DNA of 64,000 bases from Cheiracanthium punctorium (taxonomy: Eukaryota; Arthropoda; Arachnida; Araneae; Cheiracanthiidae), in contig JAWZYV010000136.1 of the NCBI GenBank assembly GCA_038373885.1, positions 1-64,000 on the forward strand, in the 5' to 3' direction. The translations under genes were made by a program, and so were the position numbers. Below are positions 46,089-58,109 of this stretch, one piece after another; positions within the stretch are counted from its first letter, which is position 1; every line of letters begins with the position of its first letter. The notes beneath the pieces are model-generated. The model had not been told where the DNA came from. It did no database searches and worked only from the letters and a program-made list of their open reading frames with translations.

Positions 46089-47831
46089 CCCTTAATATGC
46101 AGTAGTTTCACTGTGTAACCATCTTACACTAGCACTTTCATAACTGGTCGCAAAAATATATAAGCATTAGTCATTTTTTCCTACATCTGTTACACAAATA
46201 ACAGCTTCCACAAAATGCTTACAGGTAACAACAACCAAAAAAAAAAAAAAAAAAAAAAAGAATATTTAGGAAAAGCTAAAATTGTAAAATAATAATAATA
46301 ATAAATTAAACATACTGGCATCTGCAAAATCTAGAATGATGAGATGAAAATGCTTAAGGATGTCCTTTTTCAAAAGTGACAGACATCACAGGACTTTTGA
46401 ACAACTTTAAAAACAAACTAATTATGTTAAATAAACTCGAAAAAATAATACTTACTCACTAACTGCAGTATAAACCAGTGTGCCACAAGCAACTTTTAGA
46501 AAAAAAAATTCAAAAGCACAAAAATTGCCCAGAATATTACTTTTAGGAAAATATTTCAAAATTCTGCATTTTTAGCATTTTTGCCTGAGTGTTTTGTAAC
46601 TCTTATAGGTTCTTTGTTTGTGATAGTTCCCAGTACAACTTCTAAAGATTACAAAGACTCAATTATTTCAAGTCTCTAGCACCACTGCCTTTCAAAAGTT
46701 ACATAACTTCTTAAAAGAACAACCTGAAAGGGGTAAATGATATTGACAACAATAACAGTTACATCTGTCATAAAAGTTTATTACTTTGAGATTTATACCA
46801 TATGTATGTGGTATACAGGATGATTATGAATTAAGGCTAACATTTTGGATTCTGTCATTAAATCTAGAGTTTTTAAGACTCATAAATAAGTACAAATTTA
46901 TGCATGATCTTCAGTGGCATAGCCAGAAAAGCATAGCTGTGTGAATGATAAAATTTTTGTGTAATTTGTTCATTCACTGTAAAAAAATTAGAGAAGTAAA
47001 TTGGCGAGCAAAATTTTGCACACTCATATGATGGTTCCATTGTTGTATCCATTTTTAAATTACAGTATTAAGTTTTAGTAATACAATGGGATATTAATAT
47101 TCCAACAAAATTTGCAAAAAAAAAAAAAAATGAAATTATTCGCCAGTTTAGTGAAAATATTGTCGAAATACATCAGCAATCAATAGGAGATGAAAATAAT
47201 ATTACATTGTAAATGACGTGTATGGAAATATTTCTGACAAAATATACTCTCGGATAACATATTGAAGCCAGCTATTTTAGCCTTAAAAATGGTGATTGTA
47301 TTTTTATTAATACTGATGTACTTAATACAATACATGGTGAACTGAGAACATATCATAACTACGATAGAATAATTTGCCATGATGACAGTAAAATCCATAA
47401 TTACCCAGTAGAGATTTTAAGTTCTTTGACTATTAAGAATTTGGATAACTTTCAATCAGCCAAATAACTGAAATATGCACCAATTTCAAACAAACCTAAC
47501 AAGAATCACGGAGTATCATTTCCAGTACAGAGTTCTTTCACCTGCATTTCTATATTTGGAAATTTTAATTTAATTCCATATGTTTTTCCCATTTCCATAT
47601 TTTTAACAGACGATTAATCCAATAAACATACAAATTTCTTATTAGTTACACTTTATACATTGTAATTTATAGGTACTTTTTTTTAGTATACTGATTAACA
47701 TTTTCGGCTTTGTTTTGGGAGATAGCGATGTTTTAGAAGTAGTCTTTTAAATGTTGCCAAGAAAAGTCAACAAGTGTGTCATTCAAAGTAGTACTTGACT
47801 AGTTCAGTTTTTTTTTCACCACTTAACTCTT
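46089..47831. other. Gene-free AT-rich stretch
   Basis: No supported gene. Contains a poly-A run (46237-46259), an AAT microsatellite (46289-46303) and a GGCATAGCCAG motif near 46917 resembling the GTAGCCAG transposon ends, with no partner found. Confidence 0.4.
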
Positions 47832-47835
47832 TTAA

Positions 47836-48708
47836 CCCTTTAAGGTGCAGTGTTCCCGCTCTGGGAACACCAAACTCTGACATTTTAACTGTTGCAAGTC
47901 ACGAAGAATAGATTTGATTTCTATAAAAATAGTTGCGGGTGACATAGCTCCACGAGAATCATTTACTTTTTAGCACGTCATTTCCCGTTAAAAAATGGTC
48001 ACGATTAATTTTAACAGCACTGACATCTGCTGGAAAAATGGAAGAATGCGAGAACAGCTGGATAGATTACCCAATGCTGAAAAAAGGGCAGTCGTTGCCA
48101 TTAGAGATGAGTTCGGGCTCATTTTTTGAAGCCCGAGCCCGAAGACTTTTAATCCGAGCCCGAGCAATATTATTAAAGTTGGAGCCCGAGCCCGAAATTT
48201 CAGCTAAAGACAAATAAAATTAACTACTTTATTAATAGGATACAATAAATTTTGGAGCTTCACACACCTTCTAGTCCCTCGTGCCGCTATTTTTTGAAAT
48301 AAGTACGTCTATTTATCCCATGAATCACTTTTTAAAATCTGTTTCAAGGAGTATGTTCAACAAAGGAGAAATTTTTCACGAGCCCGAGCCCGAACGCAAT
48401 CGTGAATTACAGAGCCCGAGTCGGGCCCGGGCTCGGGCTCGGGCTGAGCCCGTCTCATCTCTAGTTGCCATTGCTCGACTTAACTACCAGCAAGATGGCG
48501 GACGATCGAAGCGTTCTTCGCATGCCACAGATCTAGAGACCCTTTTTTGATGCAGCTGGCTGTGCCAACTGTTGTCAAAAAAAGGGGTCTCTAGATCTGT
48601 GGCACGCAATGAACGTTTCGATCGTCCACCATCTTGATGGTAGTTAAGTCGAGCGATGTCAATGGCTGCCCTTTTTTCAGCATTGGGAAAGGGTAGTGCC
48701 TCAAAGGG
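47836..48708 (-). mobile_element. piggyBac-like foldback MITE, copy D, interrupted
   Basis: Flanked by TTAA on both sides (47832-47835 and 48709-48712), in the same orientation as copy C. The tail with GTTCCCGCTCTGGGAAC comes first, then the foldback. A 362-bp hAT MITE plus its duplicated 8 bp interrupts the left arm. Removing it leaves about 503 bp, the size of copy C. Confidence 0.85.
48102..48463. mobile_element. hAT-type MITE nested in copy D
   Basis: Ends TAGAGATGAG and CTCATCTCTA are flanked by the perfect 8-bp TSD GTTGCCAT (48094-48101 and 48464-48471). Both subterminal regions are arrays of GAGCCCGAGCCCGA / GCTCGGGCTCGGGC. An open frame across its right half is a by-product of these repeats, not a gene. 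Confidence 0.88.
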
Positions 48709-48712
48709 TTAA

Positions 48713-50354
48713 AAAAGATTTATTAATTGCTTTATAAAGCATTTATCAAACTTATAGCTAGTGTTTATTAATTTTCTCTCAATTTTGTTTTACATTAAAT
48801 TAATCAGTACTGATTATTCATTTTCAAACTAAAACAAGAGAAAAGAAAAACTTTTAAGTTGATATTCTGGGCAATTCTAAATTTGGTAAGTAAAGATTAA
48901 ACATTTTGAGCCTCATGCTCAAATTTATCTATCTATTTAAAGTATTTTCAAAAAATAAAAAAATAGTGAATAGGAAAATTATTTGATAATAAAAATGTAT
49001 AATATCTAAATAAATATTAAAAGTAAATGAATTTACTTGTTTCAGAAACTGGCACTTTTATAACCTACACAGAATTTTAATAAATGTGTGGAGAAACACG
49101 AAAAATAAAACTGTTTTTAACAGTTTAACAACTAAGTTAAATTGGAAGAAACAGAATTGTAAATACCTTTTGAAATGGCTAATTTTTAAACATGAAACCC
49201 CATAATAAGGTGGTTCATAATAAAAGAAATCATCTTAGTAAAAATATATAAGAAATAGAACTTGCACCATTATTTATTTGTGCAACTTAATTCAGTTTTT
49301 AAATTTAGACATTGCATTTTCATCTCTTAAATGAATTATATATTTTTTTCAATACTGTATTTCTAGTAAATGCTTTTTGACATACATTACATTAACCCTT
49401 TGAAAAGCAAGCATTTTTCACTTCAATATAGAAGACCAACTGGATAGACTGCCCAGTTCTGGAAAAGTCCAGCTGTGGCCATCAAGCTACTTAACTACCA
49501 ACAGCATGTGGTTCAATCAATTAGCTCATCTGGCATCACAGAGCTAAAGAAGTAATTAGAAACAAACATTATATTAAATCAGGCTTGGGTTTTTGACATC
49601 CAAAACTAGTTATTAACATGACATGCCTAACCTAAATGCATGAAAAACCTAATGCAGTTATTTGCAACATTTTATTTTAAATGTCAAACAACAAAACTTA
49701 TCAAATTAAACTTAATATATTTTATTTTATAATTAATGTAATTATGTTAAAATTACATACTATCCCTCAAATTATTTGTCGTGCTAAGATTAAGCATTAA
49801 AAATGGCAAATGCATTTTTAAAAGTACTTCTTATGTTTTTTTTCTTCCTTAAGTGTTCAACTTGTTTGAAATTTATGAATATAAGTAATTATTTGTATTC
49901 TTTTATGACATGATTTATGATTTTTTTAAAGGGGAGCTTTGCTAAAGCTAAGACAGTATTCAATTACTGATTAAGTTGCCAAAACATTTTTGATGAGTAA
50001 GTATTTGTTTTTCCGTATAACTATAATCTGTTACTATTCTGTATAAACCACTATTGCAATATAAATATTCCTTGGTAAATAAATTAACTATATTTGCAAA
50101 CAAAATAATGTTTGGTTACTATCAATAACTTAAAATTTGCTAATACTTTTAATTTTACTTTGTAATAAATTCAGTTTTTCAGAACAAGTACAGTTAATAT
50201 TTATGGCATTTAGTTCCTAAATTACAAAATTATAAAAACTATAAATGCAATTTAGCCGCAGAAAAATAGTTTTACACTATTTCAGGTCAGAATTTTAGGT
50301 TTTTGACACTTATTTTCAAAAACTATGTCAAAAAAGGATTTTTTGACATGATAG
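48713..50354. other. Gene-free AT-rich stretch with truncated foldback MITE
   Basis: No gene. At 49396-49557, directly after TTAA, is a truncated and diverged copy of the piggyBac-like family (CCCTTTGAAAAGCAAGC, ACTTAACTACCAACAGCAT). The rest is AT-rich without recognised features. Confidence 0.5.
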
Positions 50355-51739
50355 TTAAAAACGCATAAAACCATCACTTGTCAACCCTGCATCAAAATGT
50401 TCTCCATCAGCATGAATATCAAGATTTGCTTTCAGATGTCTCGGTCTGGTAATGATTTTAACATACATCACAATCTCATCATCTTGAGAGTGAATACGAT
50501 GATGGTTTCTCAAATTAGCCTTGTCTGCAAATGCCCTCTGACACACATAGGGCTTTTCTCCTGTATGAATGCGAAAATGGCTTTTCAAACATTCTATTCT
50601 ACTAAATGCTTTGTGGCATATTTCACAAACATGCGGTTTTTCGCCTGAGTGAATGCGAAGATGAATTTTCAAATACCCCTTGCTAGTAAATGCTTTCTGA
50701 CACACATCGCACACATAAGGTTTTTCTCCCGAGTGTGTGCCAAGATGCAAAATCAGTTGCTTTGGTCTAGTAAATGCTTTCTGACACACATCACAAACAT
50801 ATGGCTTTTTTCTAGAGTGGCACTGAATGTGACAATTCAGATCTCCTTGACTAGAAAATGCTCTTTCACAAACATTACACACAAACAGTTTTCCTCCTGT
50901 GTGACAAAGTTCATGATTTTTCAAGTCTGTCTTTCTAGAAAATGTAATTTGGCATGTGTGGCAAGCATGAGATTTTTTATCTGCATGTGAATGCGAGTGT
51001 CTGATCAAATCACTCTTCTCAAAAAATGCTTTTTGGCATGCATTGCACACAAAACGTTTTTTCCCCGAGTGAGTGCGAAGATGCTTATTTAAGTTCCCCT
51101 GATCCGAAAATACTTTCTGACACAAATCACATGCATAAGTTTCTTCTTCTGTATGAATACGAAGATGTTTATTAAAGCTTCCCAGACTAGAAAATACTTT
51201 CTGACATTAATCACATGCATGAGCTTTTTCTCCTGTGTGAAAGCGACGATGCTTATTTAAGTTTCCCAGACTAGAAAATACTTTCTGACACAAATCACAT
51301 GCATACTCTTTTTCTCCTGTATGAAGGCGAAGATGCTTATTTAAGTTTCCCTGATTAGAAAATACTTTCTGACACAAATCACAAACATAGGCTTTTTCTC
51401 CTGAATGAGTATGAAGATGTTTATTTAAATTTCCCAGACTAGAAAATACTTTCTGACACAAATCACATGCATGAGCATTTTGTTCTATGTGAATGCGAAG
51501 ATGCTTGTTTAAGTTTCCCTGATTAGAAAATACTTTCTGACACAAATCACATGCATAGGCTTTTTTCCCTGCGTGAATGCGAAGATGATTATCTAAGATT
51601 ACTTTCTCAGAAAATGCCTTTGACATAAATTACAGACATAAGAGTTGCTTGCTGTGCTGGTAGAATCATAGCCTTTCAAATCATCTTCCAATGAACATGT
51701 GCTCTGGCATTCATCATTCGAACTCTGTTTCTCAGCCAT
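50355..51739 (-). pseudogene. C2H2 zinc-finger pseudogene with expanded array
   Basis: The minus-strand start at 51737-51739 encodes a leader (MAEKQSSNDECQS, then DSTSTASNSYVC) homologous to the intact gene at 58110-59405. A one-base deletion near 51618-51622 (three T on the plus strand where four are expected) breaks the frame at the first finger. The main finger frame then runs from about 51626 and hits an in-frame TAA at 51207-51209, where the finger consensus has Leu between two Cys-flanking codons (CDLCQK becomes CD-stop-CQK). The same frame continues open to 50355. One late finger lacks three residues including a Cys (YVCQRAF), and the last is degenerate (YVKIITRPRHLK). About 14 fingers are recognisable. 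The first six or so are near-identical alternating units FSNQGNLNKH and FSSLGNLNKH. Assembly error could mimic one break but hardly all four defects. Confidence 0.85.
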
Positions 51740-53162
51740 CACAGTGTATTACTAATTGAATTCTGAATGACAGGATGAAAAAATTGTTTTTGCTTTAATC
51801 AGTGTGTATAACAAGTTTTAAATAATGTCATCTGCACTTTATATTTTACAGCAGAATACTTAACATTATCTGCAGCACAGATATTTCCAATGCTAAACAT
51901 GTTTTTAGAATTTTTTTACAGAAATGCTCCCAATTTTTATACTATGCTATTGTACACAAAGTAATGCAATTTATGTAAATTGAAATTATACATTTTGCTT
52001 CCTGCTAGTTAAGTGCTAAAATGCTCACTGCCATCATGTTGAAATATAAAAGATGAGTTATGACATTGGACATTTGGCTTACAGCACCAGTTGTCTAGTA
52101 CTTAAGATGCATTTTTAAAGAGAACACATGACAAGGTAACTAAACAACCATATTGCAATACCAACATTCTGTTAAAAAAAAATTTCAGTAGAATATTTAA
52201 GTATTTAATATAGGCTTGACAAAAACATGGATTTATATTTATTTAATTTTTTTCAGCAATTTAAAATTTGCATATTCATGAGATTCAAATACAAATCTCG
52301 ATTTTGAGATTAGTTTAACAGTATTTTCATTAGTTTACCGTATTTTATTTATAAAAAATGATGCATTGTGAGATCCATTATTACTTGCACCTTTATAGAA
52401 TAGCAATGCAAACATATTTAGTCTCTTAATGCCTTAAAGTAAAACAGAACTTGGAAATATAGACTGTAGAGGTTTAAAAAATTAACAGCAATGACATATG
52501 AAATTGTCCATATCTGCAAAAGAGAAAAAAAAATTACACTCTAAAAGTAGAAAACTGTTTTTTAATAAATTTTGATGTAGACAGTTTATGTGCTTTATGC
52601 AATATAATAGTATTCTTACTCACAAGTGCTAAAATAAATGTATCAGAAATACTAAGACCACATAAATATACGACATGTCTACTCAAGCAATTATTGTGCA
52701 TCTTGATGTATCATCATTTTTTTTCTGATTTTGTGACATACATATTTGAAATTCTATGCCTAATGATAAAATAGAATATCAACATACTGTTTCTTCTAGG
52801 ATATGTGATGAGGAAGATTCAATTCATTCTTAAATGTACTAAACTTCCCTTTAAATCACTTTCTATAAAATTCCCTTTAAATCACTTATATAAAACACCA
52901 ACATATGCAATACCAAAATCGACAATATTCCTATGCTGCAAATGGGAATAACTAAATGTAAATAATGGTGTAATAATAATAACACATGCACAAAAATCCA
53001 CATTAACAGTTCAATGACGTTAAATGGAGCAAGCATATTCGTTACTGATTACTTCCATTTACGTCAAGCAGTAGCTAGATTACAAAATAACAATAATGCA
53101 AGATCTTTCGGATATTTTCAGAGCTTTAATCAAATTCACAATACTTAACGCGTTTATCGCAC

Positions 53163-53197
<35 letters not shown>

Positions 53198-56093
53198 GCC
53201 ATGCAGTGGGCTAAAGCACATTTTAGCCATTCAGTATTTTCATAATTATTTTATGAATGGAAATGTCACCAATTATGTCCTTCCATACATTTTACAATGT
53301 TAGTACTTGGCATTGCTACCATGACCAACATAGACTTTTATGATAACACTAAAAATTTGTAGCAAACCTAACCTAAATAAGTTCAATATTAAATACTGTT
53401 AAAACAAAGAAACATGATTTTTGTTGAAATGAGTCCAATAATTTGGCCAACACTGCAACGAGTATAAAGAACAGTAAGGTGTGGGGTGGCAACGCTGGCC
53501 TCCTTTGCAGCTAGTTTTTAAAAAAAAAATTGTCAATCACATAGGTATGAAATATACATTGTGTAATAGTTTTGATGATTAATTGGAACATCTATTTATT
53601 TAACAATGCCTTTTAGATTTGATTTCATGTTTGTCTTGACAGAATACTTCTATCGATTTTCTGAACAACAGAGCATGATTTTGAGGCAAGTGTTTGCATA
53701 CAATTGTGTAATGGGTTGATAAAAGAATGCTCACTATGTAAAAATTTCCCTACCCAACACTTTTAATTTATTTGCTTTCCATACTCCATACCAAGTTAGT
53801 TAGATTTAATAAAATGGTTTTCTAGCTGCTTTCTGCAAATTAATCATAATAATTTAGCTGTATTCATTTTTTACTCTTACATATTATATAATGTAAATGT
53901 TTTTCTCTGTATATTTACAGCTTTGATTCTACGATCAGTCAAACATTTGAAAATATCAATTTTGCACTATTTTTAGCAAAATTTTCTTGCACACCTCATA
54001 ACAAAAATATTTCTCATTTGCTTATTAGGTATTTAATATTCTTGAAAATTTTCAGTCTTGTTAAGTAAAGTATGAGGTTTTTTAAAAAAAATGTCTGACT
54101 ATCACAATTATTTTCATTTTTTAAAAATATAATAAATTGAATTTAGTGTAATTTTTAGTAAGTTTGTTTAAATGTGAATCTTTCCTTTTAGTTACCATTA
54201 AAAGCAGAGGTGTAATCAAAAAACTTTTTATCAGAAAGAAGCAAACACTTATGCTGAAATAAAATTAATGCTTCTTGTGTTCTTGAATTCTTATGAATAT
54301 TGTTAAGAATATTCCAGTTACAGCAGAAAGAAGCCGCATGATTTGTTTTTGATCCTACTATAAATGGGAATGATTGTATGAGTAATCAACTTTGAACATT
54401 TTTCACAATTTCACTACTAGTAGATTTAATTTAAATGTATCTTTCCCAACCTTTTTACATCTGTAGACCTGCAAAAAGTAGAAAAATGTTTTGCAAACTA
54501 GAGTCAGCCAAAAGTAATAAATATTTTATAAACATGTATTTTATTTGTTAAATGAAGCATTATTCAAATATAATTTTTTTGTTAGAATAGCTTTTGTTAT
54601 AGATTACTTTGTAACAAGTTTGATGTGAACTATGTGATATGTTTTGTGGACCACCAGTAGTTTGCAGGCCAGTAGATGGGAAGCACTGATATAAACTTAC
54701 TGTTTAAAATTAGTTACTTTAATAGCAATTTCAAGGGAATTCTCACCCTCATCTTCAGTATTTCATTTTACATCTCTTAGAAACACAAGTAAGAGGCGTG
54801 ACACAAAATGCTCAAAACTAAGTAAAAAATATCCTTGAAAGTGCTATCTATAAAGTTACTATGGTTTTCGTAGCAATTTTACACATTTCTACTATGGAAT
54901 AATTCTGTAATGTTTTTAAAATTATTTCATCACTGTTGAGTGATATGTTTATGTTAATGTCTCTTTGCAAAACAAATTCACATTAGTGCACTAATTGCTT
55001 GATCTCTCAGAAGTTTTAACTCTTTTTATTTAAGGTATGGGAATTTCAGAATGAGTTCTGAAAATATATTAAATACTGAAAGAACAACTGAAAAATATTT
55101 TTGCAATAAGATGTAACAGCATAAAAATGCTGCTAAAAAATTATACAAAACTAAAAATTTTCAAAGTTTGAATGGCCGTAAAACTGAAACACACCATTAA
55201 AAAATTGATATTTTATTATAGTACATAAGCAAGGTTATATTGTTTTGAACACATTCACCAATGACTTACATTAGCAGAAACAGCAATATCTCTTACAAGC
55301 TCATAAAACAACTAATTTTTATAAATGGGACACTTTCACTCAATGCAATCCCAACGAAATTTTTACCTGACTTTTTCTGATAAACTAACTATCAAAATAA
55401 TTTAAGTACTAATGTCATTTTGTCCATAGTGAAAAGAAATAAATTTCCAAATTTAACAATTTTTTATTACTTATTTAAATAATTATTACACAATAGGATC
55501 ATTTTTAAAAATTAAATAATTCCACACAGTCACTTTGTTTAAAATCAATTTAATTAATTTATCTCTACATATATGAAATATATTTGACAATAAACATAAG
55601 CTATACATCATATTCTGATATTTTTACAAATGTAAGTTTCTTTCTAATAAATCTTGCTTTGATTCAAATTCAACATCTTTCTTTTAAATTATTTTTCTAA
55701 GTATTTCTATCTGGGAGCTGTCCATAAATTATATTGCACTTCTTTAAAAACATTCTTGATTCCCCCCCCCCTTCTCTATTTTCAGAACCTACTCTGAATG
55801 GCTTCTTCGAAAAGAAAATAACACAAGATGAAAAAAATCATATGAAATTTCTTTCAGACACTGTTAAAGAAACACCCTCAAATTCTGAAGGGTGTTTCTA
55901 CAAATTTTTTTTATAATTTGTGGACAAGCCCGTACAGATCCAGTATTTCTTTCCTTTTTTTTCCCGGCTGTGACTTTCATTGATGTCAGACATATACTTT
56001 TGCCTAGAGGAACAGAAAAATAACAGCTACTTTTTTTTTTTTTGGCGGGGAGGGGAGGGTCAAACACTGCATTTGATATCCATTCCTGCAACT
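51740..56093. other. Gene-free AT-rich stretch between zinc-finger loci
   Basis: No coding exon is recognised. It contains a poly-A run (53166-53194), a possible hAT/Charlie-like remnant at about 54439-54690 (left CCCAACCTTTTTACATCTG, right GGCCAGTAGATGGGAAGCAC, not delimited by a TSD), a perfect hairpin at 55868-55903 formed by GAAACACCCTCAAATTC and its inverted partner, and a poly-C run near 55760. Confidence 0.4.
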
Positions 56094-56097
56094 TTAA

Positions 56098-56527
56098 CCA
56101 TTTAACGCACAGTATTCCCGCTCTGGGAACACCAAACTTTGACTTTTGCCAGTCATGAAGAATCGATTTGATTTCTATAAAAATAGTTGCAGGTCACATA
56201 GCTCCACGAGAATCCTTTACTTTTTAGCATGTCATTTCCCGTACAAAAATTACCACGATTATTTTTAATAGCACTGACATCTGCTGAAAAATGGAAGAAT
56301 GTGAGAACAGCTGGATAGATTGCCCAATGCTGAAAAAAGGGCAGCTGTTGCCATCGCTCGACTTAACTACCAGCAAGATGGCGGACGATCGAAACGTTCA
56401 TCGCGTGCCACATATCTAGGGTCCCTAGATATGTGGCACGCGATGAACATTTCGATCGTCCGCCATCTTGCTGGTAGTTAAGTCGAGCGATGGCAACGGC
56501 TGCCCTTTTTGCAGCATTGGGAAAGGG
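56098..56527 (-). mobile_element. piggyBac-like foldback MITE, copy E, near-perfect palindrome
   Basis: Flanked by TTAA on both sides (56094-56097 and 56528-56531). The tail with CGCTCTGGGAACACC is followed by a foldback whose arms, 56323-56421 and 56423-56521, are about 99 bp each with a single central base. The central stem of the other copies (GACAGCTGGCTGT) is deleted here, leaving CATATCTAGGG against CCCTAGATATG. Mismatches between the arms are few, so this may be the youngest or most recently converted copy. Confidence 0.88.
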
Positions 56528-56560
56528 TTAAGAGAAGATAAAGGTTTTTTCTAGTATATG

Positions 56561-57718
56561 CAAGGCCGTAGCCAGGAAAAATTTTCGGGGGGGGTTTCAA
56601 GTTTTATGTTTTAATATGGTACTTTTTTCAGCACACTGAAATTAAAATTAAACAAAGTATGATCTCCAGCTGCGAAAATAATGCATCCAAATTGAAACAG
56701 TGCTATGTAAGCAATATCCTATCGGGCGTAGCGAACCTCTGTGTCAGTGCAGCCTTTAAAGAATGACAAGCACTGTGTGACCGAGCAGGGCCGGCTGGAC
56801 CATATAGGAAAACTAGGCGACTGCCTAGGGCGCTGACTCGAGAGGGGCGACACTAGCCAGGCAGCGGATGTTTTTTTTTTACTCCTGCTGTCCGCAGTGC
56901 CACTCTCTTTTTATTCTAAGGAGTAGCGGACTGGTTACGTGAATAATGCAACGTAGGATCTCCCTCCCGGTCCACATGGGTCGAGACTGGAGCTTACATG
57001 TCCCAAACTCCAAAAATCACAAACTTATCACTCTGACTTTTTTATTTATAGAGGTCATAAACACGATACTGTGACACTGTTTCGTGTTTCGATCTCCGAT
57101 GGAATCGAGAGATGACTCACTATTTTTTGTGGAAAGAGAAATTTTTTTATTTACGATATTTCTTTTTTGTCTCTCTCTACGTGTAAGGGGGGGGGTGAAA
57201 GAAGAAGAGAGAGAACCAATGTGGAGAAGCATTGAGACGAATGTGAGCTTTTGCTCCGATCATACTGCATTCTAATTATGGGAAATGTAAATACTGTGTA
57301 AAATTGTGTAAATAAAGCAGCCGTACATAGTGTACTTAGGGCACATTTTTGCTACCACCTTCACAAATTCCTACTACTATGATACATTAAACACTGTTTA
57401 TTTAAAGAATTATTTGATTAGAATGAGAAATTCTGCTTGCAAGTGCCACGGAAATTGCATTTCCTTTTGGCCATACTCAGAAGACAGGTATGCATATAAC
57501 GTACATAGAAAAGAGTAGCATATTTAAGTGAAATTTATCACTTTGCGATCCTCAGAGAAACACAAGTAAAAAATTACATGCGGTTTGAATGAACTGAAGT
57601 GCAATAATTGTAGTTGGCGATACAAGGGATAATTTTTTTTCTACGAACAGTAAGTTATGTGACTGAAAATTTCGGGGGGGGTTTGAACCCCCAAAACCCC
57701 CCCTTGGCTACGGCCTTG
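56561..57718. mobile_element. DNA transposon with CAAGGCCGTAGCCAGG ends
   Basis: Ends CAAGGCCGTAGCCAGG and CCTTGGCTACGGCCTTG are inverted repeats. They are flanked by the perfect 8-bp TSD AGTATATG (56553-56560 and 57719-57726). G-runs lie just inside both ends. A CAGGGCCGGCTGGACC segment at about 56786 marks a further repeat inside. There is no transposase. The 8-bp TSD suggests hAT. Related ends occur near 2330, 6657, 24829 and 46917. Confidence 0.8.
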
Positions 57719-57726
57719 AGTATATG

Positions 57727-58109
57727 CTTTTCAAACTGCAAAGATTAACTCAATTTATGAATTTTAAAAAAATCTTTCTTTCTTTAATTTAATTAATTTT
57801 TATATGAGAACACTTCAGAACAAACTAAAAAAGGGCATTCTTCCCCACCCCCCCCAAACAAAGGTATGTTATATCGATTTCTTTTCTAAGTTATATTGCA
57901 TTCTAGTTTTTCAGTTTTCAGCCACCCCTAAAAAAAATTCCCGACTATGCTACTGAACTTCTTTTTGCCTGACTTTTAAAGAAGAGTGTATGATTTCCCT
58001 GACTTTCAAGGACAGGCCAGCCTTGAATTGATCACTTAATATATATATATTAAATATGCAGCATGACTGAACAGCAGAACTTCCTCTGTAATCAAGTTGT
58101 CAAATAATA
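57727..58109. other. 3' flank of zinc-finger gene
   Basis: AT-rich. Contains a poly-C run near 57848 and a repeat fragment ending GACTATGCTACTG at about 57955. It would include the 3' UTR of the minus-strand gene that follows. Confidence 0.4.

Noticed and set aside
48281..48550. 89-aa open frame rich in Arg/Ala/Glu
   Set aside because: It is produced by GAGCCC/GGGCTC repeats of the nested hAT MITE and crosses that element's end. It is not a gene.
50397..50990. Plus-strand open frames opposite the zinc-finger pseudogene
   Set aside because: Antisense shadows of the finger repeats, as are those at 58191-59245.
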